This document shows, piece by piece, positions 33,658 through 40,573 of a stretch of DNA of 64,000 nt. The stretch is from Bryobacterales bacterium. GTDB taxonomy: Bacteria > Acidobacteriota > Terriglobia > Bryobacterales > Bryobacteraceae. The stretch's first letter is position 1. The number at the start of each line of letters is the position of its first letter. Below the pieces are notes generated by a model. The model searched no databases. It saw nothing but the letters and a program-made list of their open reading frames with translations, and was not told the DNA's origin. The position numbers were made by a program, and so were the translations under genes. The stretch is from positions 1 through 64,000 of the forward strand of contig JAFAQY010000007.1 of assembly GCA_019261985.1 (NCBI GenBank). Direction: 5' to 3'.

Positions 33658-34275
33658 ATGAAGATTCGTCCTGTGGCAGTTATGCTTTCGGTCGCGTCGG
33701 TTGGATTATGCCAGACACCGGAATCAGATGCTCTGCAATCTCTGTTGGCAGAGGTACATCAGCTTCGCCAGGATATAGAGGCAATCACGCTGGCGAGTGA
33801 CCAAACTCAACCGCCCGCTACAAAGCTGGAGCAAATCGTGCCGGCAGCGGGAGCGGTGGCAATCCTCGGCTTTGAGGATCTCGGCGGCATAGCTGGTGTT
33901 GCGGTAAATATTCGCGAGCTTCGCGGTGGCCGTGCGGGTTCCGCGAGGGGATTAGTTGTCGAAGTCACTGAGGGTCCTTATGGCCAACAACGCTCCTTCA
34001 TAGATGCAGACGAGATCCCCGGACTTCTGAACGGTTTGGATGCGCTGTTGAATATCGTCACGAATCCAACGCAGTTCAAGAACTTCGAGGCTCGCTACAC
34101 CACGCGTGGCAACTTCCAAGTGACTGCAGTGAATTCAGCGACGGGAGCGATTCAGTATGGGGTCCGCGCCGGGCGCTTTACCAGCGCAGTCAAAGCCGGC
34201 CTTTCCGCGGATAATCTGCGGCAGCTTCGGGCGATTTTTGCCGCTGCGAGCGAGAGACTGAGCTCTCTTCCTTGA
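33658..34275 (+). CDS. Hypothetical secreted protein
   Basis: A 205-residue protein with a signal peptide (MLSVASVGLCQT) and a ribosome site CGAAGGAGTCAC. Residues 25-50 are likely helical (ALQSLLAEVHQLRQDIEAI). The rest alternates short strands and Gly (AGAVAILGFEDLGGIAGVAVNIREL, GLVVEVTEGPYGQQRSFIDADEIPGLLNGLDALLNIV) and ends in a helix LRQLRAIFAAASERL. I do not recognise a family. The mature part looks globular and coding, so the gene is probably real. It lies between the tannase gene and a truncated trpD copy, i.e. inside a duplicated segment, and has no counterpart in the second copy. Confidence 0.65.
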   Translation: MKIRPVAVMLSVASVGLCQTPESDALQSLLAEVHQLRQDIEAITLASDQTQPPATKLEQIVPAAGAVAILGFEDLGGIAGVAVNIRELRGGRAGSARGLVVEVTEGPYGQQRSFIDADEIPGLLNGLDALLNIVTNPTQFKNFEARYTTRGNFQVTAVNSATGAIQYGVRAGRFTSAVKAGLSADNLRQLRAIFAAASERLSSLP

Positions 34276-34282
34276 CGTTGCG

Positions 34283-34608
34283 TGCGCGATGATTTAGATA
34301 AGCATGTGACTTTTGCCTATCTTCACCGCGTGTCCGGCGGCTTGGATCTGAGCTCGGTCGAAACCCATGAAGCCATGCCCGCGCTGCTCGAAGGGTATGT
34401 CAAGTCAAGCCGTGATCTCGGGGTACTTAGTCGCCTGAAGATAAAGGGCGAGACTGCGGCGGAGCTGGCCGGCTTTGCGCACGCGATGCGGGAGCGCATC
34501 GTCGTGGTGCATGCAGGCGCGGACGCTGTGGACACATGCGGAAGCGGCGGTAACGGCTCGGGACGCTTAATATCTCCACCGTGACGGCGCTGGTGGTGGC
34601 TGGGGCGG
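34283..34608 (+). pseudogene. Truncated trpD copy (5' part only)
   Basis: About 326 bp match the start region of the intact trpD (35211-35540), including 21 bp of upstream sequence. The encoded remnant YLHRVSGGLDLSSVETHEAM, KGETAAELAGFAHAMRERI and DTCGSGGNGSG mirrors the intact protein. It is dead: the second codon TCA has become TGA, the GTGGDGSGT phosphoribosyl-pyrophosphate loop has changes, one G is lost near 34560 causing a frameshift, and the copy stops at the junction with tannase sequence. Confidence 0.85.
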
Positions 34609-34734
34609 GCGAGCCGCGTGGTGGATAACCAAGTGGCGCGCACGCGTCCGCTATGCCCGTATCCGCAGGTAGCGCGCTATTCGGGCCGGGGAAGTATCGA
34701 TGATGCGGCGAATTTCCGGTGTGTGATGGCGTAA
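34609..34734 (+). pseudogene. Truncated tannase copy (3' end only)
   Basis: This 126-bp block matches the last 126 bp of the tannase-family gene (33452-33577) with about seven substitutions, i.e. roughly 94 percent identity by hand count, and keeps the stop codon position. It is joined directly to the trpD fragment at a GCGAG shared by both parents (34609-34613), which points to recombination at short homology. Confidence 0.88.
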
Positions 34735-34835
34735 GAAGCGTTGCGACGATAACGATGCGGGCCCGATGTAGGGCGGATTCCGCACCGAGGATCAGGACCC
34801 CAGATCGCTGCGCGGTGGTCTAGCCGCGGATGCCG

Positions 34836-35069
34836 TTATTTGGCGCCCGGAAGAATCCACGGCGCGCCGGTAGTCTTATGCCGCGCGAAGTGAAGCACCA
34901 GCGCAATTCCGCCGCCTAGAAGGAGCGCTGCCGGGAACATATATCGCACCAGCGGAATGCCCATGAGAAATAGCAACATACTAACTGCGGCAAAAAACGC
35001 GCCTGCGATACCTCCGCCGACCGCTATCTTCGAGATGTTGATTTGGGGATTGTGGATTTCTTCTGCCAT
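34836..35069 (-). CDS. Small two-helix membrane protein
   Basis: A 77-residue protein: charged N-terminus (MAEEIHNPQINISK), two hydrophobic helices (about 17-38 and 44-60, VGGGIAGAFFAAVSMLLFLMG and YMFPAALLLGGGIALVLHF) and a short tail ARHKTTGAPWILPGAK. A GGAGG ribosome site precedes the ATG. It lies inside the duplicated region, between the tannase fragment and the intact trpD, and is on the opposite strand to both. No family recognised; possibly an accessory membrane peptide. Confidence 0.65.
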   Translation of the reverse strand: MAEEIHNPQINISKIAVGGGIAGAFFAAVSMLLFLMGIPLVRYMFPAALLLGGGIALVLHFARHKTTGAPWILPGAK

Positions 35070-35231
35070 ACAACCCTCCTTTCAGCCTATTTGATTGTAC
35101 GCCGGAGTAGAAGATTCTGCTTTTGTGATTCTTTCAGCCAGCCGCCGGCGCCGAGCGCTTGCGCCTTTACAGCCGTGTTTGGCCGCCGCGCGTATGTCGC
35201 AGTAATTCCATGCGCGATGATGTAGAAAAGC

Positions 35232-36248
35232 ATGTCACTTTTGCCGTACCTTCACCGCGTGTCCGGCGGCTTTGACCTGAGCTCGGTCGAAGCCCATGAT
35301 GCCATGACCGCGCTGCTCGAAGGTACGTCCAGCGAAGCCGTGATCTCCGGGTTCGTGGTCGCTCTGAAGATGAAGGGCGAGACCGCGGCGGAGCTGGCCG
35401 GCTTTGCGCGGGCGATGCGGGAGCGCATGGTCGTGGTAGATGCAGGCGCGGACGTTGTGGACACATGCGGAACCGGCGGCGACGGGTCGGGGACGTTTAA
35501 TATCTCCACGGTGGCGGCGCTGGTGATGGCCGGGGCCGGCGCGAGAGTGGCCAAACACGGTAACCGGTCGTTGTCGAGCCAGACCGGAAGCGCGGATGTT
35601 TTCGAAGCGCTCGGCGTGCGGATCGTTATGAGCCCCGAAGAAGCAGCGCGGTCGATTGGGAAAATCGGCATCGGATTCCTTTTCGCCCCGAACCTGCACC
35701 CGGCCATGAAGCATGCACAGCCGGTCCGCCGCGAGTTGAAGCTGCGCACGGTCTTCAATCTGCTCGGGCCCCTCGTGAATCCGGCGCGGGCGCGCCGTCA
35801 ATTGATTGGCGCTCCGTCGCCCGATGCGGCGCGGCTGATCGCGGAGGCGCTGGCGGAACTGGGGGCGGAACGGGTGTTTGTGGTGCACGGCCGCGATGGC
35901 TTGGATGAGATTTCGACCACGAGCGCCACTGACGTCTGGCAGATTTTGGAAGGCCGGGTGGAGCATCTTGTGTGGACGCCGTCCTGTTTTGGCGTGCGAG
36001 AGTCCTCGCTCGAAATGCTGGCGGGAGGCGATGCCGCGCGCAACGCCGTAATCGCGATGCAAATCCTCGCTGGCGAGCCTGGCTCGAAACGCGACATCGT
36101 CCTTGTGAACGCTGCGGCGGGATTAGTCGCGGCGGGCGTTGCCGCCGATTTGCGCAAAGGCATGCAACTTGCCGGGGGATCAATCGATTCCGGCGCAGCC
36201 CTGGGGAAACTTGCCGCGCTGAAACAGGCATTCCCCTTTGGGGATTAA
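35232..36248 (+). CDS. trpD: Anthranilate phosphoribosyltransferase
   Basis: A 338-residue enzyme of tryptophan synthesis, joining anthranilate to PRPP. It has the helical N-terminal domain with DAMTALLEGTSSEAVISGFVVAL, KGETAAELAGFARAMRERM, the PRPP loop DTCGTGGDGSGTFNIST (about 77-93), KHGNRSLSSQTGSADVFEALGV (anthranilate and PRPP sites), and FAPNLHPAMKHAQPVRRELKLRTVFNLLGPLVNPA, all intact. The length is standard. No other trp gene adjoins, so it is detached from a trp operon. The next gene overlaps its 3' end or starts 4 bp after it. Confidence 0.96.
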   Translation: MSLLPYLHRVSGGFDLSSVEAHDAMTALLEGTSSEAVISGFVVALKMKGETAAELAGFARAMRERMVVVDAGADVVDTCGTGGDGSGTFNISTVAALVMAGAGARVAKHGNRSLSSQTGSADVFEALGVRIVMSPEEAARSIGKIGIGFLFAPNLHPAMKHAQPVRRELKLRTVFNLLGPLVNPARARRQLIGAPSPDAARLIAEALAELGAERVFVVHGRDGLDEISTTSATDVWQILEGRVEHLVWTPSCFGVRESSLEMLAGGDAARNAVIAMQILAGEPGSKRDIVLVNAAAGLVAAGVAADLRKGMQLAGGSIDSGAALGKLAALKQAFPFGD

Positions 36249-37029
36249 GACCATGACGCGGGTCCGGGTGTTCCACTGGAAAGCTCAGGAAGCTGAGGCG
36301 CTCATTTCAGAGATCAAAGCCGCCGGGTATCGGGTGGATTATGAGGAAGACTTCGGCTCCTACTGGCGCGAGCGGAAATCGCAGCCGGACATCTTCGTGA
36401 TCGATCTGACAAGGCGGCCGTCCCACGGAAGGGAAGTGGCGATCGCGCTGCGCGGATACAAACTCTCGCGCGGTGTGCCTATCGTGTTTGTGGATGGCGA
36501 TCCCGAGAAGGTCGAAGGGATACGCAAGATATTATCCGATGCAGTCTACACTTCGCGGGGGAAGCTGGCAGCGAGCCTCCGGCGCGCGAAGCCGGTTTCA
36601 AATCCGATTGTGCCGGCACAAATGATGGAGCGCTATGCCGGGCGGACCGCCGCGCAGAAGCTGGGGATCGGATATGAGGCGCGCGTCGGAATTATGGATC
36701 CGCCGGCCGATTACGACAGAGTAATCGGCGTATTGCCCGAGGGTGCGTCCTTCGAGGAAGGCGGCGCGGAGGGATGCAAGATCACTCTGTGGTTCGTGCA
36801 AGACTACGCCGCGTTCGAAGCTGCGTTGCCGAAGATGAGATTCATGGCCGCCCGCAGCAGGCTCTGGATCCTGTGGCGCAAAGGCAAGCGCGACGGCCTT
36901 GACGGAAATATGATCCGCCGCGCCGCCGCCGAATTCGGACTGGTGGATTACAAGATCTGTTCGCCGAACGAGACCTGGACCGGGATGGCATTTGCAGTGA
37001 AAAAAGCAAAGGGAGCACGCGGGATCTAA
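36238..37029 (+). CDS. Receiver-like domain plus DUF3052-type domain protein
   Basis: A 263-residue protein. Residues 1-115 look like a response-regulator fold (RVFHWKAQEAEALISEIKAAGYRVDYEE, PDIFVIDLTRRPSHGREVAIALR, VPIVFVDGDPEKVEGIR), with an Asp at the place of the phospho-acceptor. Residues 130-260 resemble DUF3052: KLGIGYEARVGIMDPPADYDRVIGVLPEG, LWILWRKGKRDGLDGNMIRRAAAEFGLVDYKICSPNETWTGMAFAVKK. The start at 36238 overlaps trpD; ATG 36253 is a good alternative. The gene downstream starts in a TAATG overlap at 37029. Role unknown; whether the receiver is phosphorylated cannot be told. Confidence 0.75.
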   Translation: MGIKTMTRVRVFHWKAQEAEALISEIKAAGYRVDYEEDFGSYWRERKSQPDIFVIDLTRRPSHGREVAIALRGYKLSRGVPIVFVDGDPEKVEGIRKILSDAVYTSRGKLAASLRRAKPVSNPIVPAQMMERYAGRTAAQKLGIGYEARVGIMDPPADYDRVIGVLPEGASFEEGGAEGCKITLWFVQDYAAFEAALPKMRFMAARSRLWILWRKGKRDGLDGNMIRRAAAEFGLVDYKICSPNETWTGMAFAVKKAKGARGI

Positions 37030-37535
37030 TGGAATCCGAAATAGCCTTGCTTCTCGAGGGCCTGGATGAGGCTTTCGATAAGCAATCCTGGCACGGGCCC
37101 AATCTGCGCGGCTCCATTCGCGGCGTCACGGCGGAACAAGCCGCGTGGAGGCCGGGGCCGGACCGGCATAACATCTGGGAATTAGCGCTGCACTGCGCTT
37201 ATTGGAAATACGTTGTGCGGCGGAAACTGACAGCTGAAAAGCGAGGCTCTTTCGTACTGCCTGGATCGAATTTCTTCAAGCGTCCGGAGGAATTGAGCGA
37301 GGCGGCATGGAAAAAAGATATCGACATTCTGGAAGAGGAGCATCGAAAGCTGCGGGGCGTGATCGCCGGGCTGACGCTATTGGGACCCAAAAGGAATGCG
37401 ACTTTACAGCTGATTCGCGGCGCGGCCGCGCACGATCTGTATCACGCCGGACAAATCAGGCTGCTACGCCGGCTTATTCCTGCAATGCTGCCGCGCGGTC
37501 TGAAAGCAGCTTCCGCTCGCGATCGTTCCGCGTGA
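37029..37535 (+). CDS. DinB/YfiT-like metal-binding protein
   Basis: A 168-residue four-helix-bundle protein. It shows the DinB-like pattern: GPNLRGSIRGVTAEQAAWRPGPDRHNIWELALHCAYWKYVVRRKL (first metal His in ALHCAYW), then a middle helix, and AAAHDLYHAGQIRLLRRLI (His-x3-His near residue 138). Members bind a divalent metal and act as bacillithiol- or mycothiol-linked transferases or as damage-induced proteins of unknown reaction. It is coupled to the DUF3052 gene by TAATG. The 3' end overlaps the converging sigma gene by 62 bp. Confidence 0.85.
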   Translation: MESEIALLLEGLDEAFDKQSWHGPNLRGSIRGVTAEQAAWRPGPDRHNIWELALHCAYWKYVVRRKLTAEKRGSFVLPGSNFFKRPEELSEAAWKKDIDILEEEHRKLRGVIAGLTLLGPKRNATLQLIRGAAAHDLYHAGQIRLLRRLIPAMLPRGLKAASARDRSA

Positions 37536-38733
37536 GCCCGGCCGCGCGCTGAAATTCCGCGCAGGCTTCTTGATTGCGGCCGAGCTTGGCCAACAAATCG
37601 CCGCGAACGCTCGGCAGTAGATGGAATGTTTTCAGAGACGGCTCTCCGGTGATGCCATCGATGACATCGAGCCCAGCCTGCGCGCCGAAAGCCATTCCAA
37701 TTGCGACGGCGCGATTTACTTCCAGCACGGGCGAAGGCTGGAGGGCCGCCAGTTCGGAATAAAGCTCCGCGATGCGTTTCCAGTCCGTGGCTTCGGCGCT
37801 GACTGCCCGCGCGTGGCAGGCCGCAATTGCCGCTTGCAGCGTGTATGGTCCGCGATGTTGGCTTAGCCTTTCGGCGCGCTCCAAACCCGCGAGGCCGCGC
37901 CGGATGAGAAGCTGGTCCCACAGAGGGCGGTTTTGATCGAGCAGCAGGATCGGCTCTCCCGAGGGCGAGGTCCGTGCCCTGACTCGCGATGCCTGAATCT
38001 CCATCAGCGCGACCAGCCCATGCACCTCGGGTTGCTGCGGCGCAAGCTCAGCCAGAATGCGGCCGAGCCGCAGAGCATCTTCGCCGAGCGCGGGGCGCAT
38101 CCAATCGGCGCCCGCGGTCGCGGAGTAACCTTCGTTGAAGATCAAATAGATCACTTCCAAAACCGACGCGAGCCGCTGATTGAGTTCAGTGCCGCGAGGG
38201 ACCTCGAACGGGATTTGCCTGGCGGCCAACGTGCGTTTGGCCCTCACGATCCGTTGCGCTATTGTGGCCTCTGGAACGAGGAACGCGCGCGCGATCTCCT
38301 CAGTTGTTAGCCCTCCCAATAAACGCAGGGTGAGCGCAACTCGGGCTTCGCGAGGGAGCACCGGGTGACATGCGGTAAAGATCAGCCGCAAAAGATCGTC
38401 GCCGAAATCGTCAACATTCGCTTCCATTTCCGCGGCAGCCGTCTCCTGTTTTGCCTGCAGGTCGCGAGCAAGTTCTTCGTGCTTGCGGTCGAGGAGCTTA
38501 TTACGGCGCAGCAGATCCAGAGCGCGATGTTTGGCCGTGGCCATAAGCCAAGCGCCGGGATTGCGCGGAACGCCTTCCTCCGGCCACTGTTCAAGCGCCG
38601 CAACGAGCGCATCCTGGGCGAGCTCCTCCGCAATTCCAACATCGCGGACCATTCGCGCGAGGCCTGCGATCACCCGCGGCGACTCGATTCTCCAAACTGC
38701 ATCGATGGCGCGGTGTGTATCGGTAGCCGTCAC
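37474..38733 (-). CDS. ECF-like sigma factor with C-terminal DUF6596/TPR-like region
   Basis: A 419-residue protein. Region 2 (VIAGLARMVRDVGIAEELAQDALVAALEQWPEEGVPRNPGAWLMATAKHRALDLLRR) and region 4 (VALTLRLLGGLTTEEIARAFLVPEATIAQRIVRAKRTL) lie in the first ~190 residues. The remaining ~220 residues are alpha-helical repeats (LNEGYSATAGADWMRPALGEDALRLGRILAELAP, IAELYSELAALQPSPVLEVNRAVAIGMAFG), the DUF6596 domain, which probably replaces an anti-sigma partner. Start GTG 38733. It forms a group with two YCII/DGPF proteins and a DoxX-like protein on the same strand (40071-38755), the usual partners of this sigma type. Confidence 0.92.
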   Translation of the reverse strand: MTATDTHRAIDAVWRIESPRVIAGLARMVRDVGIAEELAQDALVAALEQWPEEGVPRNPGAWLMATAKHRALDLLRRNKLLDRKHEELARDLQAKQETAAAEMEANVDDFGDDLLRLIFTACHPVLPREARVALTLRLLGGLTTEEIARAFLVPEATIAQRIVRAKRTLAARQIPFEVPRGTELNQRLASVLEVIYLIFNEGYSATAGADWMRPALGEDALRLGRILAELAPQQPEVHGLVALMEIQASRVRARTSPSGEPILLLDQNRPLWDQLLIRRGLAGLERAERLSQHRGPYTLQAAIAACHARAVSAEATDWKRIAELYSELAALQPSPVLEVNRAVAIGMAFGAQAGLDVIDGITGEPSLKTFHLLPSVRGDLLAKLGRNQEACAEFQRAAGLTRNDRERKLLSDRAAALQE

Positions 38734-38754
38734 TCACCGATACGTTAACACCGG

Positions 38755-39174
38755 TCAGGTTTTCCGCCCGCTTTGCTGCATCTCCTGAAAACCCTGAGCT
38801 GCCTTCTGCACATCCGCGGGGAAGTCGCCGAACTCCTGCACCTGCCGGAGCTCGATGACCTCGTTGCCGGAAGCGGGGCAGCGGCAAGCCCATTCGATGG
38901 CTTCTTCTTTCGACTTCACCTGGATCATCCAATAGCCGCCGATAACTTCCTTGGCCTCGGCGAAGGGGCCGTCAGTGACTTTGGGCGTGCCGCCGGAGAA
39001 CGAAATGCGCGCGCCCATCGACGGTGGATGCAGCCCGTCCAACGCGAGCAGTACGCCGGCTTTCTGTAAGGACTCGTTGTACTTCATCATCGCCGCTACG
39101 GCCTCGGCGGATGGCGCCGTGCCGGGCTCGGCTTTCTCATACCCTTTCGGGATCATCAGCATCATGAATCGCAT
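38755..39174 (-). CDS. YCII/DGPF-domain protein, copy A
   Basis: A 139-residue protein: MRFMMLMIPKGYEK, then the domain signature KVTDGPFAEAKEVIGGYWMIQVKSKEEAIEWACRCPA. ATG 39174 follows GAGGAAGGAATAAT; upstream in-frame codons are not needed. Its fold resembles dimeric ferredoxin-like barrels such as YciI. Proteins of this kind almost always lie next to the large ECF-like sigma factor found here and may provide a sensor or be its target. The C-terminal ~25 residues (ADVQKAAQGFQEMQQSGRKT) are an added tail. Confidence 0.9.
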   Translation of the reverse strand: MRFMMLMIPKGYEKAEPGTAPSAEAVAAMMKYNESLQKAGVLLALDGLHPPSMGARISFSGGTPKVTDGPFAEAKEVIGGYWMIQVKSKEEAIEWACRCPASGNEVIELRQVQEFGDFPADVQKAAQGFQEMQQSGRKT

Positions 39175-39233
39175 GATTATTCCTTCCTCTTTCTGTAATC
39201 CAGCGCACAAGGCAGCCGCGGACGCGGCCCGCG

Positions 39234-39683
39234 CTAGAGCCGCCCTGGGAGCTCCCGCTGCCGCGCCGGGCGCGGTGCGCTGAAATCGACAATTTTTTCC
39301 AGTAGCTCGTTATTACGCAGAACCAGCCCCGCCCACGCAAGCGTCGCGATAATGGCCGGGAATATGATGTTGAACAGCGGATCGCCGACGCGTACATGGC
39401 TCGCGGTGGCGCCGCCCAGATAACCGGTGAGAAGGATCGCTCCGAGGACCGAAGTACGCCGGAATACGTACAATGCGATGACGATCAACACCGTAATGGC
39501 CAAGGGCAGTGCAACAGACACGGGATACCCCAGATGCGCGAATGCATCCACCACGGCAGCCGGCCGCATCGCATGAATCGTGGCATCGAAGAGCATAAAG
39601 AGCACCGTGATGCCGCTCAGAATGCGCCCAGTCCATCGCCGTGCTGTGGAAACGCTCGATGGCGTTTGAGAGATGGTTTGCAT
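39234..39683 (-). CDS. DoxX-like membrane protein
   Basis: A 149-residue protein with four hydrophobic helices (GRILSGITVLFMLFDATIH, VSVALPLAITVLIVIALYVF, VLGAILLTGYLGGATASHV, LFNIIFPAIIATLAWAGLVL). The pattern HLGYPVSVALPLAI...GYLGGATASHVRVGD is that of the DoxX-like subgroup common in this gene neighbourhood. It lies between the two YCII/DGPF genes, 11 bp from one of them, so the four genes are probably cotranscribed. Role: membrane redox or quinone-related by family association only. Confidence 0.88.
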   Translation of the reverse strand: MQTISQTPSSVSTARRWTGRILSGITVLFMLFDATIHAMRPAAVVDAFAHLGYPVSVALPLAITVLIVIALYVFRRTSVLGAILLTGYLGGATASHVRVGDPLFNIIFPAIIATLAWAGLVLRNNELLEKIVDFSAPRPARQRELPGRL

Positions 39684-39693
39684 TTCCCCCCGC

Positions 39694-40071
39694 TTAGCAT
39701 CCCGGGATCTGGCCGGGCTCGTACATCTCGCGAATTTCGGACAGCATTTCGCAGGATGGTCCTAAGATATCGGCATGAAGCTGCAGGAAACGCTTGCCTA
39801 ACTCAATGGCTTCCTGCTTGGACTTGAACTCCACGATCGCATAGCCGCCAATGACTTCCTTTGCCTCGGTGAACGGTCCGTCGGTGACGGTGACCTTTCC
39901 GCCCGAAAGCTTGAGCTGCGCCCCCCGGGCAGTGGGCTGGAGTCCCCCCGTTTCAATCAGCGCGCCGGTTTGCGCGAGATCTTGGGTGAATTTACCCATA
40001 GCCGCCATTAATGCGGGCGTTGGGGTCAAGGAGCCTTCCTTTTCAAATTTTGCTATCATCATGAATCGCAT
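39694..40071 (-). CDS. YCII/DGPF-domain protein, copy B
   Basis: A 125-residue protein: MRFMMIAKFEKEG, GALIETGGLQPTARGAQLKLSGGKVTVTDGPFTEAKEVIGGYAIVEFKSKQEAIELGKRFL. It is a paralogue of copy A (38755-39174) with the same DGPF and EAKEVIGGY blocks. It is the first gene of the minus-strand group; ATG 40071 follows AAAAGGAAGACAAC. Its position suggests it is made with the DoxX and sigma genes. Confidence 0.9.
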   Translation of the reverse strand: MRFMMIAKFEKEGSLTPTPALMAAMGKFTQDLAQTGALIETGGLQPTARGAQLKLSGGKVTVTDGPFTEAKEVIGGYAIVEFKSKQEAIELGKRFLQLHADILGPSCEMLSEIREMYEPGQIPGC

Positions 40072-40238
40072 GTTGTCTTCCTTTTGATTTTAGATTCAGA
40101 GCCGAGACCGAAGCCCGCCTCTATTTACACGTCGAACGAGACCGCAGCTGGATCGACAGTATCGGAAAATTTTTTTAGATCCCTTCGGCCGCCAAAAATT
40201 CCTGTTGGACCGTTTCTCGGGCGGCGCGCTCCGCTCGG

Positions 40239-40517
40239 GTGAGCACATGTCCCCTGACCCCCCTAGAGGTGCTTGCCAACCAGGACATTCCATTCTCGGT
40301 CAAGGGAAGGACCACGTATGAGCAACTGCGTCCATTCGAGGTCCTGCTCCCTCCGCAGTTCAATGATGGTCGGGAGGTTCCGGGCGAGGTGCTGGCTGAA
40401 GCGAGCTCGAAGGAGTGGACGGTTCGGCGCCGCAAGCTACGCGACCCAGAAGCGGGAAGACACTGGCGCCATGGCGGCGTCCTATACAGGGACAATCTTG
40501 TAAAGCTCGGAAATTGA
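40239..40517 (+). CDS. Hypothetical short protein in a 500-bp gap
   Basis: In the gap 40072-40573 the only frame with protein-like composition is this 92-codon one from GTG 40239: NQDIPFSVKGRTTYEQLRPFEVLLPPQFNDG, EVLAEASSKEWTVRRRKLRDPE and WRHGGVLYRDNLVKLGN. It has balanced charges and regular spacing of hydrophobic residues but no ribosome site and no family I recognise. It could be a real small gene or a remnant. The remainder of the gap shows nothing. Confidence 0.35.
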   Translation: MSTCPLTPLEVLANQDIPFSVKGRTTYEQLRPFEVLLPPQFNDGREVPGEVLAEASSKEWTVRRRKLRDPEAGRHWRHGGVLYRDNLVKLGN

Positions 40518-40573
40518 CGTAGCGGATTCGCCTGCCAACCGTCGATGTGGAATAGGCGTGATACCGGTTCGCC

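Noticed and set aside
34283-34608. Truncated trpD read as a working short protein or selenoprotein because of ATG-TGA
   Set aside because: The TGA replaces a Ser codon, not Cys, and there is also a frameshift and truncation; it is a dead duplicate.
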